Below are positions 47,844 to 59,802 of a stretch of 64,000 nt of DNA, piece after piece. The notes under the pieces are model-generated. The model was not told the DNA's origin, ran no database searches, and saw only the letters and a program-made list of their open reading frames with translations. This DNA is from Aphelenchoides besseyi. Taxonomy: Eukaryota; Nematoda; Chromadorea; Rhabditida; Aphelenchoididae. Where the stretch lies: positions 8,990,001 through 9,054,000 of the forward strand of contig JAMPIQ010000003.1 of the NCBI GenBank assembly GCA_024699855.1, written 5' to 3'. Position 1 is the stretch's first letter. The number at the start of each line of letters is the position of its first letter. The position numbers and the translations under genes were made by a program.

Positions 47844-50270
47844 GAATTTGAATCAGAAAGGAAGGAAACGGTTGACGTGTGTTGACAAGTTGAATTCCGA
47901 TGGCGACGAAATTTTGGCGGGCGATGAGACCAACAAAGAAAAAAGAACTCCAATGCAAATTTGCGTGGCGGGTCGATTCGACTGAAAAAAACAAACACGT
48001 TGATTAGTTGAAACCCAATGAGTCAGAAGCAAACACGCGCAAAAAAATGGTGAAACGATGAGTGGAGTAGTCGAGAGGTGACGTGGTTGCGAAAAGATAA
48101 AAAAATTCTGCGTCGACGGAAATCACAACCGTGTTTTTAGGCCTAAAAAGCGTAAGCTGGCGATTTGGTGCGTAGTTTTTCACCGGCGAGAATCGCGAAA
48201 TCAATGGTGGACAATTTCGTTGCGACGCAAAGTAGGGAAGAAAAAGACGCAAAGGACGCAAAGTGGCGAATGAAAAGGCGACGTTTTCGGGGGGCGGAGA
48301 GGAGTTTTCAGCGCGAGAAGCGAAAAGCTCCGCCTCGTTCTGTCGTTTGCTCGTTGCGCGTTTTGCGCTTCGGTTATCAGCCGTTGCCAAAATGTGATAA
48401 AAAAGCGTCTCGCCATCAAAACAACTTTCCTCTGTGTGAGGTCTTTTCCGATTCACACGATCAAAGACAAACCGGTTAAAAAGACTTTTTTGGTACAACT
48501 AACTTATTCTGAAGCAACTCAAAGGTGCGGAAGGTGGTGAATTCATTTGAACCGAATGGCCGACTGCTTACTCACTTGAATTTCCCATCGAATTAAAACA
48601 GAAGTTCGTTTCTCGGTATCGAAAAGTCACTTCTTTCAAGTAAATAGAAAAACTCAATTACACACCGCCGACCACCCCGGTTGCTATGGACGCTGATATA
48701 GCGACATTTTCAACGCCAAAATAAGCAAATATTAATTCGAAGGGGCCGTAGAAATGGACGAATGCGGAACATGATTTCGTATAGCGAGTTGGCTAATCGG
48801 TTAATCCCTCAAAAATTGAGTCTTCGCTTGTGATACGGTGGTGATGATGAGACGCAACAAAAACTCATTTGACTAATGCAAATGGACTCATAGGAATCGG
48901 TCGAGAATTTTTAGTTGCTGGTCCACGTTTTAGTCGCCTCAAAGTTTCCCATCAGACGGAAAAATGATTAAAAAGATTAGACAACAAAATTCTTCTTCCG
49001 TCTAATTCGTAAGGTCGGACGCCTTCTGAGCGTGTAATAAGCGGTAAATTTTTGGGCGTTGTAAACAAAAATCGTCTAATGATCAAAACGTCATTTCCCG
49101 TGGCTGCCAAAAACGCATAGACGTGCATCCATGGTAACAAGCGAATGGAAACTGAATTCGAATCGCGTTTTGAAGGTTCGACGTTCAAAATACGAAAATT
49201 TTTGACGTCCAAATCGTGTCTTAAGAAAAGACGATTTGATGATACGAAGTCAATGACGTAATAATCGAGCCGCCAACTTGTTTTTTAGATGACTCACGAA
49301 CACGCCAAAAAAGAGAAGACCGTTGGGTTTGAGCCAAAAAACGAATTTGGAACGAAAAAGTAGTGCAAAAAGATTGGTGGAAACATTTCCGACCCAAACC
49401 GCCGTTTCGAACTTCATGACGCAAAATGTGGGCGCAAAGGAATGCGCTTTACGGAAATTTCGGAGGCACATCGATAAGCGGATTCCACTTTAAAACGATA
49501 AGCCTAATGGATCCGAAACGTCAAAGTGGTGATTTCTGCGAAGGCCAAAACGCTTCGCGTTGACCGGATGGTTTGTCGTGTGCAAAAGTGGTGTGAATTT
49601 TCGACAACAACAAGCGATTTTGAGATCCGTGCGCAAAAATTGAGGACGCGAAAAACACCAAAGTTCATCTTCTCACTCACATTTTGCGCGCTGATTTCGA
49701 AATTTGCGCATCGAAGATCAGATCAGAGATGGTCATTTGCGAAACGAAAATTGTGCACACAAACGTTATGGAAAACCCCTCCGCAACTCAATTATTACGT
49801 TTCATACGAAGACTTCTAATGCCAAAAAAGGAATCGCCGAGACTTCTTTCCCTTTCTCTCTCTTCTCCTCCCTTTACGTCCCAAATGACGGCAAGAATTT
49901 TCGGAGGGGGGGCACGAAAACAAGAGAACGAAAACGGGCCCCTCTGCTCGTCAATTCCTTTTCTCTACGCGTCCCTTCGAAATTCGGTTCGCGAATGGCA
50001 AAGTCCCCCCTCTGCGCTTGTAATCGGCATAAAGTGAATGCGACAAAAAGACACCGCCGACGGAAAAACGAAAACGCAAAGAACATGCGACGCCACGAGA
50101 CAAACGCACCCGGCGATGTTTTCGGAGCTCTTCGTTTGCGATTCTCTCAACGGGCGAGTGCTTTGGCGAAGGGGCCCGCCGCACCGTAGTTTTCGGTTCG
50201 ACAAACAAAAAGATTTTTCGAAAAGAAATTTTATTCAAATTAACACAGAAATCTACAGAATTTCAAGAGC
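47844..50270. other. 2.4-kb gene-free CG-rich spacer with phased A/T runs
   Basis: Upstream of the acidic-protein gene and downstream of the PRPSAP gene. Many overlapping frames on both strands come from CGAAAA/TTTTCG-like words; none has a domain, signal peptide or splice chain. A- or T-runs of 3-6 recur at about 10-base steps, for instance 48020-48340 and 49520-50120. Around 49850-50000 there are purine/pyrimidine blocks and G or C runs (GGGGGG at about 49906, CCCCCC at about 50006). Confidence 0.45.
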
Positions 50271-51657
50271 TCAGTCGTCCAATGTTATGTCCTGAAAGAT
50301 GTTGGGAGGCTTAAGAGATTGGTTGATGATTACCTTGAAAAGAAAGGCCATGGATTCTTTGTTGTAGATCCGACGAATGGCTTCGCAAATGATCATCGAA
50401 ATGTCGACGGTTTTGATTTTGTGACAACGCATCTTTTGAACGTCGTGTGGAACCTGAAAATCGAAGCGAATTACTCGCGCACGGCGATGCCAATTACCGT
50501 GTTCGTGACGATAACCTCGTCGATGCACGAGTTCTCGATGATTTTCGGCGCATCACTCGACAACAAGCCGTGGGTTGCGACCACGTAGATTTTGTAGGCG
50601 CCACGTTTCTTCAGACATTCGGCTGCGGCAGCAAAAGAAGCCGCTTCATCGATGATATCATCGACAAGAATCGCGATTCGACCTCCAACATCGCCTACCA
50701 CAGTCAACGGCGGTTTCTCTTTGGCCGTCAAAACGGGATACAACTCGTAGGAAACACTCAACTTCTGTTCATTTGAACTACCTGGTCGTTCCATGGAACT
50801 CAATGGCGGAGATTGGCGGCCATCGTGGTTCAGCGGATCGTCGGAATCCTTTTGTTCTTCACCGTGAATCACCGCAATCCCCAAACGTAGACGTTCGGCA
50901 TAAGAGGTTGCCTGAAGAAAATTGGTCAGTTGAAGCGAATCGGCTATTTACTTTGTGCATAACTCCCGGAGACTTGGCAACAATAACAGCATTTTTAAAG
51001 TCGGGAATGTTATCACGAATGTACTGCAAAAGATACGGCGATGCACGAACATTATCAACAGGAATCGAAAAGAAACCCTAAAGTAGAGTTTGAATTGACA
51101 AATTGATTCGACTACTCACTTGAATCTCCTTTTTGTACAAATCCAACGAAACCATTCGAGAAGCTCCGGCTCGACAAATCATGTCGGCAACAAGTTTCAT
51201 TGTAACTGCCGATCTTCTTAGCATCCTGCACTGCTTTGAATAGGGCAAATAGGGCATCACGACGGTAACCGAACGAGCCGAAGAAGTCTTACAGGCGTAG
51301 ATGAGAATCAAGAGCTCAAATATGTTGTTGTTCACGTCTTTTGCTGCCGATTGGATTATGAAAACATCTTTGCCACGAACACTCTAAAACACGTTGTTGA
51401 GCTTGCTAATCAGACGACTAATCGACCTGTTTTATGTCTACAGATGTCTCACGATTCGATTTATTGTACACGGCAGCATCGCCCATTCGTACACCCATAC
51501 GTTCGCATACCAATTGAGCTAAGGTTGGATGTGCATTTCCTTCAAAATACGACCTTAAACTCTGTGCATCAGACACCCAAACTAACCGGTTAGCAGGACC
51601 ATGCCTAAAAACAATTGAGTTTAATTTTCGGATTTGCTTTCTTGCCTGAGCTTTCAT
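50271..51657 (-). CDS. PRPP synthetase-associated protein (PRPSAP)
   Basis: Regulatory, non-catalytic relative of phosphoribosylpyrophosphate synthetase. Diagnostic blocks: [82 protein letters not shown] followed by a Ser/Pro-rich insertion with GRQSPPLSS (the PRPSAP-specific insertion), [51 protein letters not shown] and the end DITLDD (stop 50271-50273). Catalytic synthetases lack this insertion, so the associated-protein label is favoured. Start at 51657 ([20 protein letters not shown]) reads through without an intron; a start at 51673 needs a weak splice. Confidence 0.93.
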
Positions 51658-51904
51658 CCGACAACAACGCCATGGTGCTCACAGACGAGTGCCTTCGAGA
51701 TGTTGACGGCCAACGAAGTCAACAAGAAAATCAGAATTTGTCGCAGCGGTCGGTGGAGCGTAGCGTGATTATTTTACACTAAAAGCACGTAGTTGGGACG
51801 AGAGAAGAAACCTTTCTGTTAAGGCGCAAAATGACGACGTCGAATTCTCGTCCGGATTTCTCGATTGGCTTTTTGTCGCAGGAATGAGAAAGTGAAGAAG
51901 AAAA

Positions 51905-52835
51905 ATGAGTGTAAATTCAGAAGAAATGAATGCCATTTCAGTTACACGGTTATGTCGATTAATAGGATGGAATCCGGTGCTGAAACTCAACGTTCAATCT
52001 TTGAGTCCACTTGCGGCTTCTGCTCATCAAGCTGCTGCTCCATGTGCTTTTCAGGTCCATCGAATTCAACAACTTTTAACATCTGCAACACAGTTCAAAG
52101 CGTACAAAAAGTCGGAGAAAGAAAAACAGGTGAGTGATTGAAAGCTGAATTCTAACTAAAAATTGTCAGTTGATTCGTGAAGAACCTTTGAAAAGCGACA
52201 ACTTATTGCTCAAGTCTGCTTACAAGGAGATGGCAGAGCTCGAATCGCACCTCAAAGATGCTTTGGATCGTCACTTCTCGTTGAAGACCGATTTGAAGAG
52301 CTACGAAGAGCTGCTGGTCAAAATGAAGGACGGAAAAGTGAGTTCGATTTATTTGTTTCTTTCACTATCTTCAGACTTATCCAATAAATCATTTGGCTCG
52401 GGTGAACATGCTGAATCCGCAGATGATTCGTTTGGACTTCGTCCAGAATCCCGCGGCTATCGGACCGGCAAAAGACGCGATTTTGCGATCGCCGTTGAAT
52501 GTGAATCCGCAACAAGAAGGTGCTGTTTTGCACATTGCTATTCCGCGAATGACCAAAGAACGTCGAGAGTCGATTGCTTGGGATGCTAAACACAAAGTGC
52601 TGAACGAGTACAAAGACGGACTCAACAAGGTGGTTTGGATGCTTTTTAATCATTTCTTATTTTCGATTTTTAGATTTACACGCGATATGACAAGCAAAAT
52701 CAAAAAGAAACCAAATCTCAAGATCAGCGTATGGACTTGCAAGGGAAATTACTCGCCCAGAAAAAGATCTACGAGCATAACGGATTGGTTATGGTCCAAC
52801 AGCGTTGTGATCAGTTGTTCAAGGAAGTTGCTTAG
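51905..52835 (+). CDS. mrrf-1: Mitochondrial ribosome recycling factor
   Basis: Splits the mitochondrial ribosome after termination with EF-G2mt. ATG at 51905. A long Ser/Ala/His-rich N-terminus (LSPLAASAHQAAAPCAFQVH) serves as presequence. RRF core: ELESHLKDALDRHFSLKTDL, GKTYPINHLARVNMLNPQMI, SPLNVNPQQEGAVLHIAIPR, MTKERRESIAWDAKHK and a C-terminal helix ending FKEVA, stop 52833-52835. Four exons. It diverges from PRPSAP across about 250 bp. Divergence from bacterial RRF is normal for metazoan forms. Confidence 0.88.
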
Positions 52836-53061
52836 GGATTTTTGTATCGTTGTTTTTGTTGAAGAAATAAACTTAAACGAATTAGTTTGTCTAATTATTT
52901 TCAGTGGGTAGTTGACCATCGTATTTTGTTTCCTTTGAATCTTTTCATCAAAACCAAACGTTTAGTTATCGGTCCGTTTATTCAACAAAAAACAAAACGG
53001 TAAGTGAATGGAAGCTTTAAAAACAGAAATTATCATCTAACGATCTTCGCATTGTCCAACC

Positions 53062-53466
53062 TTATTGTAACTCTGTCGCGGAGTTGATCGCTTCCAAATT
53101 GAAACCCAAAGCTTTTAAGTCTCGATCACCTTCCAGCTTTCTTAACTGATCCACAGTATTTCGAAGTTCTTCTCGAGTCTGTGTGATTGTGTTCTCCACT
53201 TGTTTGATGTCCCGTTGAATCGTCGGTTTCAAGTAGTCGTTGGGAAACTGGACCAAAAGTCCCGGACAAACTGCCGTAAAGGTTTTCGCCTTTGAATCAA
53301 TAGAACGACCAACGGCATGAAAACTCTCGCGCAGTTTCGCTTGTTGGACATTCAGTTGAATCAACGAGCTTTCCAAACTGACAATCCGCTGACCAAGTTG
53401 TTGTCCCAAAGCAACTTTGTCGACCAATGCGGAGCCCATAGATGACATTTGTTGTTCGTCGTTCAT
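53062..53466 (-). CDS. PDRG1-like prefoldin-fold protein
   Basis: Small coiled-coil subunit related to human PDRG1, a component of the R2TP/prefoldin-like complex. The ATG at 53466 is the first true start; an upstream TTG is in frame. Two helices (GQRIVSLESSLIQLNVQQAK and IKQVENTITQTREELRNTVD) flank a short beta segment AVCPGLLVQFPNDYLKP, the prefoldin-beta layout. The family-specific end LKALGFNLEAIN matches human GFNLNPLN. Length 134 residues, close to human 133. Intronless. Head-to-head with the DGCR6-like gene at 113 bp, so a shared promoter is likely. Confidence 0.8.
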   Translation of the reverse strand: MNDEQQMSSMGSALVDKVALGQQLGQRIVSLESSLIQLNVQQAKLRESFHAVGRSIDSKAKTFTAVCPGLLVQFPNDYLKPTIQRDIKQVENTITQTREELRNTVDQLRKLEGDRDLKALGFNLEAINSATELQ

Positions 53467-53579
53467 CTCTGACTTTTCCAATTAGTTTTGAAGAGATTTT
53501 CGAAATGTAAATTGGCCCTTCAACCTCCTGAATCAATAACAATCACGAGAGTAAAATTGTTTATTTTTAGTTTCCACTG

Positions 53580-54088
53580 ATGAGTGACAGACGACTTGTT
53601 TTGGAAGAGCGACTTCGACATTTTGTTTCCGAGAATCCGAATCTCAAGTCAAGCTCCGAATTCAATTCCGACGTGCAACGACGTCTACTCGATTGTCTTG
53701 TTGATGGGTCCGTTTTCTCGGTCGTCGAGTCGTTGAATCATCTTCAAGAACTCAAAGAAACGTGAGTTTCCAAACCATTGATAAGTTTAATCGTTGAGTT
53801 TGCAGCGAGTTGATGAGTCAACGTTACAGTCGGGTTCGTGAACTCGGCGAGAACGCGAACGACGAGCAAATTCATTCCATTGACAAACAAATTGTGGACG
53901 AAATCGATACGGTTTGTGGATCCCACTGTTCCGTTCGAGTTCCTTCGTTTCAGATGGTCACTGAACAGCAATCGAACTTGTGTTGTGCTGGAGTGCCGCT
54001 CTTTCGTGTCACAAGCAATCCCAACGAAATCGACGTTCAAATCGAGATCATAAAATTCATAATGACTTTACATGATGTTTATGAGTAA
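53580..54088 (+). CDS. DGCR6 / gonadal (gdl) family protein
   Basis: ATG at 53580 after a short leader. The first exon has QRRLLDCLVDGSVFSVVESL and NHLQELKE, equivalent to the LDGTVFEIVQGLxEIQxLTE motif in human DGCR6; after a 45-nt intron comes ELMSQRYSRVREL, then IDKQIVDEIDTV and VTEQQSNLCCAGVPLFRVTS with NPNEIDVQIEIIKFIMTLHD, matching the C-terminal DGCR6 block (GVAGFYVTTNPQEL). About 155 residues, shorter than the human protein (220). Family function is poorly known (neural crest, gonad). Stop 54086-54088, converging on PSMB2. Confidence 0.82.
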
Positions 54089-54200
54089 AGAGATTTTGTC
54101 GTTTTTATAAATTACCGAAGTAGTCAACAGAAAACAAAAGGGACAAACACATTGGTTGTTAAATTGAACAGTCGAGTAGTTGCACTTGCCCTTCGTTCGT

Positions 54201-54940
54201 TCAAGCGACGGACTCCAAATCGTCCAGATGATGTGTTCCGTTTTCGTCGACAACCAACACCGAGAATTTCGGTAGATTCGCAATGAAACGTTTGTTGCAT
54301 TCGCGGACACAAGCTTTGACAATCTCGAGAGCCTCTTCGACTGTTGCATCTAAATGCAAAGATAAAATCGTCGGTTTGAGCGACAGGTACCTTTCTTGTA
54401 AAGTGAGTCCATGATAGCATAGCCGAAACGACCACCAAAACCGCGGAACAAGTAGTTCTACAAGCAGACGATAACAACAAGTGAGTAGCAGGTTGATTAC
54501 CTGATCGGGAATTCCATTGCCGAGATAGTCGACGGAGCCCAAGAAGGCGGTCTTCTCGATCGTGTCGAAGCCGCCTAAAAGCAAATCGACGCGCCAGAAA
54601 TCTTCGGAGCGCAGATTCTCGGCGATACTCTTCCGCAACCAATGATACGCCGAGTAGGGACTCAGCTCGTAGTTGTGACGCAGTTTGTACAAGTAGATGT
54701 TTCGTTTGGCCCAATCGCCGAAATTGTCCGCGTCTCCCGACTCGCCGATGACCGTCATGGTCATGTGCGATCCGAGTTGATACTCCTTCGAGGCATCTGA
54801 AAATGAAAACGATCAGAATCGAGAAGTGGAAACTGACCGTTGGAGACCTTCAAAGCTCCGTACTTGAAAGCCGTTTTGTCGGAGCACAAGATCACGAACT
54901 TGTCCGTGCGATAGCCGATCAAGAAGTTGATTCCCGACAT
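54201..54940 (-). CDS. pbs-4: 20S proteasome subunit beta-4 (PSMB2)
   Basis: Non-catalytic beta subunit of the core particle. Start at 54940: MSGINFLIGYRTDKFVILCS. No cleavable propeptide and no Thr1, as in this subunit. Then KTAFKYGALKVSNDASKEYQ, GESGDADNFGDWAKRNIYLY, SAYHWLRKSIAENLRSEDFW, VDLLLGGFDTIEKTAFLGSV, DYLGNGIPDQNYLFRGFG, and ATVEEALEIVKACVRECNKR, end HHLDDLESVA at 54201. Four exons, 44-55-nt introns. Very close to human PSMB2. Together with Rpt5 it is the second proteasome gene in the window. Confidence 0.95.
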
Positions 54941-55361
54941 TTTCGATCTGAAAACAAAGAATTGAATAGAAACAGAATCGCTGTACTTTCAGTTAAAACA
55001 AATTTCTTCGAAGCGCGCAAACGTTTTTGATGACTTAAAAGAACGGCGAACTGCGACCACTCGACTGCAACAAAACGACCAGTCGGTGTGGTCTGGCCCG
55101 CGAATTGTGCCCCTCGACAGTCCTCAAGGACCGGGGTTTTCGCCCTCGTAAATCTTATGTTTGTTGATGAGTCGGGAGTGACGTCCGAAAGCAGAGGTAT
55201 TCACGTCGGACATTAAAATTTGGCAACGTGATTGATCGAACAAACATTGCAATTCGTATTCAAACACTCCCAACATCCATAAAACTTATTGGTCATGAGC
55301 AATGAACCTTCAACGTTAGGTTCGTATTTAAACTCAAACTTAGAATTCCCGACTCTTAATC

Positions 55362-56113
55362 ATGTTGTCGACGTACTTTTTTGGAGTTCTTTTCGTTTCC
55401 GTTTCTTTCGCTCAGCTTTCAGACGATCAACGGAAACTCGTCCTTCAGTTTCACAATCAAATTCGATCGGATGTTGCTCGTGGTTTGGCGTTGAACAAGA
55501 ACGATTCCGCTCTACCCACCGGTTCGAACATCTTCCGTTTGACCTACAGTAAACTCGTTGAGAAACTAGCTGTCGCTAAAGCCAAAACCTGCGAATTCAA
55601 ACACACGTATGTCAACAACACGTGCAACAACCTGTATTTGTACGCAGCCAACGATGTTTTCCAACCAATTGGTAGGCCAAAAAACTCACTCACTGACTCG
55701 AACAACAATTTAGAAGAAGCGTTGAAGTCAAGTACTGATGCTTGGTACAACGAACTCCACTCAAAAGGACTACCGAGTTTATTCACGGGTAAACGCAATC
55801 TGAACCATTTCACGGAACTTGTTTGGCACGATGTTCTGGAAATTGGATGTGCCATTCGCAATTGTACAACAATGAAAGGAATCAAGAAGACTAACGATAA
55901 TCATTTCACTTTCGTTGTTTGCGACTATTCTCCAGGGCACGTCAATTGACTCAAACAACCAACTTATTTCGAAATTTTAGTGGAAACTTCATCGACGATT
56001 ACGTTTACAAAGAAGGTACTCCGTGTAGCGATTGCACTGAATACAAAAACTCCGACTGTGACAAATCCACTGGACTATGTTTCATCAAAGATAAGCCGGA
56101 AATACACGATTGA
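55362..56113 (+). CDS. Secreted CAP/SCP-TAPS protein (venom-allergen-like)
   Basis: Signal peptide MLSTYFFGVLFVSVSFAQ, then LSDDQRKLVLQFHNQIRSDV (CAP helix 1). Typical blocks: LTYSKLVEKLAVAKAKTCEF, CAP1-like NHFTELVWHDVLEIGCAI and CAP2-like FVVCDYSPGGN. The last motif only forms if a 44-nt GC-AG intron (55937-55980) is removed; otherwise the frame stops at 55947. The terminal exon encodes a Cys-rich tail (GTPCSDCTEYKNSDCDKSTG, then LCF), stop 56111-56113. A TATTTAAA lies about 40 nt upstream of the ATG. Such proteins are abundant secreted factors in nematodes; role unknown. Confidence 0.9.
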
Positions 56114-56185
56114 TTGCATTGAAAGTTTCTGATATTTATTTGTAAGCGATTCACAAAATAAATTTGCTGTGGACTCTTGAGAAGC

Positions 56186-59100
56186 TTAGTCTTCGATCTC
56201 ACGCAACGATATGTCAAGAGTGCCGGTTTCCTTCGTCGAACTCTGCGGCACCTCCCCACTGTAGATGATCAGATCGTCGGCTGAGATCTACAAAACAATC
56301 GATTAACTGAACAGCTAATCAAAACCCTACAGCTATATGTCGAACTCCGCGAGTCGCCGTCTTACGGTAATTGTAAATTCGAATCCGCGAAATGAATGTT
56401 GGGGTGTCGAAAATAACAAAAACACGTGCATAAGAATTTGGAAGCATCGGCGTCAACCACATGTGCTGTGGCCTAAAAAGTCCACTTTAAGTTATGTTTC
56501 GTATTAAAGCAGAGGAACTAATCCCCGTCAAAAATAGCTAAAGACTGTTGACTATTAAGTCGGAGATTTCTGTATCAGAGATTTCGTTGATCGGAAACCT
56601 ACTTTGTAGTGTCGTTGTTTCCATCGATCAGCTTGTCACTTGATCGGGGATCTTTTTCGACCGTTGGCAGGATGTTCACACTCTCAGGGAAAGCGGCCAA
56701 ATCTGAAAGCTTCGATTATCGTATGTTTTCATTTGGCCACCTACTCTGTGGTCTTAACTTAATCACGTGATTCCGCCGATTGTACAATTCGATTCCGTTC
56801 AATCCGATGTAGAACTCGTCGCCCCAACTCGACAACAAGCGAATTTGGAAGATGACTAAAAGAACAATAGGAGGGTTTTCTGATCTCTCGACTTACATGC
56901 ACTAATCGATTTGGTGCTCGGTCTCGAAGTTAAAGGTCGAAACAAATGACAACGATCAAACATCACGTCTTGAACGTAATCAAAAAACACGTAACCCGGT
57001 GCTTTTCGCAACAAAACAGCGTTGACAATCGGTCGACCGTTCATATAAAATTGAACACATTTCGCACCGGCACAAGCCAACTCCTGACTAGCGTTATAGT
57101 TCCAAATACTCACTCCTGTGACTCGAAATTGAATATGTTTCAAGAAAAGCAAAACAAACCAGAAAGCTCAACGTCTTCCTTGAATGCGAAACTCAACATT
57201 GGGGGATTTTTCTGCGGATCCCAAGTCGTTAGCCACATATCTTCGGAACGACAGGTCAAATTTTTTCCATTCAACAACCTGCAACAACCAATTAACAGAA
57301 TGTTCTGTTTTCGTTAACTACTTTGATGCTTCCTCGTGTGTTAATTCGGCAGAACAACGAACCACACAACCGGCAGTCGAAATCGGTTCTCCAGTCGGAC
57401 CCAAGAACTGAATCCCGGTCAAGCCAATTAGATCCGGACAACCCCAATTAGCCGAAAGTTCCATGTGGAATACTGAAAATTCGATGGTCATTAACTCGAC
57501 CATAATCCTATTGTTTAGTATCAATTATCGCATTCTAATTCAAAAATCTCGTGGATTCGCACTTACGTTTTCCTTTAACGCAATTTTCCATACGATCATC
57601 TGAAATTCCGTCCATCAACGTCGATTCGTCCAATTGGTCATCCTCGTCTTCCGATTCGCTTTTGTCCGATTCGCATTCAACAGTAACAACCGGCGCTTGC
57701 GAATGAGAGTTTGCACTATCGGCCGAGTAGTCAGTTTGATCGGCACTTCCGTTCGATGCAATCGACTGATCGCCTCCGGTTTGTGGTCTTTGAATTGTCA
57801 TGTCGGTTAATGGAGAGGGAGAGATTGAAGATACTAAAAAACTTTAGAGGATAAGCGTCTTGAAAAATACACGACGAGAGCACGCCAAGAAAACACCGTA
57901 CCGTTGGTCGAGGAATTAGGCTCGATACTCAACATGTCCATTTGACTGCAAGTCGACCGCGAGTCTTCGGCTCGAAAGTTGCAGTCGTTCAACGCAACAG
58001 CACTCAAAATTTCGTCGTTGGTTGTGAACAAAATGGTCTGAAAGAATTCGAGGATTAGAGGAATCACGAAGATCGCGTGCCAACGAACAAAATATCCCAC
58101 CCCTTTCGGGAGGATTACGAAAAACAGTGTTTGCAGCTCTTGTGGTCGCTGGCAAATCTCGTAAACACCGTAATGCGACCAAACAAATGGATTAAGCTGA
58201 TTATTGTCAAAACCATAAGATCAAAACAAATTTCGTTTTAAAACCGTTGACACTCATGATCTTCAAGTCCCAAGAACCGGCCGATGGATTGTGCTTGAGA
58301 AGTGAATTTGTTTGACCGATTAGACTCAACTGCGTCCTCAGCTCGAGAATCTTCCACAGAATTGTAATTTCGAACATCAAGATTGTCGAGTTTGTATTTC
58401 AACTGTGCAGTCACGTGTTTCCAAAAATCAACTTCCAGTTTTATCTTATGATGCAAGGATTCCGTACACAGTTTGCTTTAACAAACTTTTGAACTTTAAC
58501 TCTCAAATTTTTCACAATTGTAAATGGCAAACTAAAACCGCTGTTCCCACAATCATCGTTGAATGATGTAAGAATAAAATCACAGAGTTGTTGTTATTTA
58601 TCGTTGAGTAGCTCCTGACTACACGCCATCATGTCTGTGCGGTCGTTACGCACATTTACGTCCAATCGACAACTGATAATGAGCTCATTCATCGGCACTT
58701 GGAATTCAAAAACTAACTGCCTGATACTTCAACTCTGCAGTAAAGTCTGAAGTGAACTCTGAAGAATTCAACTGAAAACAACTGCAAAAAAAGTCTTCCG
58801 AGGTTGTGGTTTAGAATAAGTACGTAATTGGAGTTAAAAGTCGTAAGGAAGATTGGATAATCCGCGTGTTCTTTCACGAATCGCGGATTAGTCGAACGAA
58901 AAGACTGAGACCTTCAAATCTGCGCTAGAACAAAACGCTCGACATTTAGAAATTTGGAACAAACAAGAAAGTCATGCAATAGGTCGGGGAGTTTTTATGT
59001 TCAATGGACACAATTGAAATTTCGATTATTGGCCCATTAGGAATATTCAATCTTTCGCGTGACCTCGTCGAATCCTTCGAGAGGCCGGAAACTTCGAAAT

Positions 59101-59802
59101 TTACGCAAATTTTGAAACCCGAAGTCTTGTAACAAGGTGCGAACGTCGAACTTTTGAATCTGCGAATTTTCGTCAACTTACGTCGCCAAGTGGTTTGCTC
59201 TCAAGATCGCTGAATGCGCAGGTGATTTCGCCAACGAAAATGCACTTGTCGTCCAATAGAATACGCATGCGATGGACGCCGCGAAGGGCGTGAACTCGTG
59301 ACTCACTGTAATTCTGAAGAGGAAGCCACCATTGACATCAAGCGAACAATCCAACTCACCCAAATGCGGATGATGGCTAAAGTCTCGGGTGAACTTAACT
59401 GCATGGTCACTGTGATCGGTAATTGTTCGCCTTCGTAGGCGCACAACCACATTCCTCGTGCATCAGTCGACGGACACGTAGTGCAAAACAAAAGATTCTC
59501 CAAATCACCGAAACTTCCTGTTGCGTTGGTTTCGATCTAAAACTTTCATTGAAAACATCTTAGCGCTAACACCGACCTTTTCAACTGTTGGCCGATCGCC
59601 GTTCGAAGTGAAAATCTCGATTGCATTCAAGCCCATGAACTTCGCATCATCCCACGGACCCAACAGTTCGAATCGAAGTGTCTGACCGGTTGGCAATTCG
59701 GGAATCACAAACTCGCTAAAACACTCAACCGTCACTTGCTTCCAATTTGCAAACTAACCCATCAGTTTCCACGGTCTCAACTTCCAACTCCTCCGATTTC
59801 AT
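56186..59802 (-). CDS. KATNIP (katanin-interacting protein, DUF4457) homologue
   Basis: Ciliary-base protein that binds katanin; mutated in human Joubert syndrome. Repeated DUF4457 modules are visible in order. Module 1: LRFELLGPWDDAKFMGLNAI with EIFTSNG, then IIRIWNYSESRVHALRGVHR with ILLDDKCIFVGEI and LGDTILFTTNDEIL. Module 2: SANWGCPDLIGLTGIQFLGP, SIWNYNASQ, APGYVFFDYVQDVMFD. Module 3: VIFQIRLLSSWGDEFYIGLN with GIELYN, IRIYNYRKTATRGVRH and SADDLIIYSGE. It ends at 56186, lacking the final VPYHTILF block of the human protein. The N-terminal start at 59802 is provisional. One intron (58038-59181) is 1144 nt. Far shorter than human (1618 residues). Confidence 0.87.
58038..59181 (-). other. 1144-nt intron of KATNIP with internal ORF and hairpin
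   Basis: Donor and acceptor fuse LGD to TILFTT exactly as in other KATNIP proteins, so nothing between is part of that protein. On the same strand, 58242-58456 is open (VDFWKHVTAQLKYKLDNLDV, RFLGLEDHECQRF), but it lacks an ATG. A perfect 9-bp inverted repeat (TAATCCGCG with CGCGGATTA) lies at about 58856-58891. Possibly a nested gene or a transposon remnant. Confidence 0.5.

Noticed and set aside
54068..54714. Long minus frames overlapping PSMB2
   Set aside because: Out of frame with the clearly conserved PSMB2 exons.
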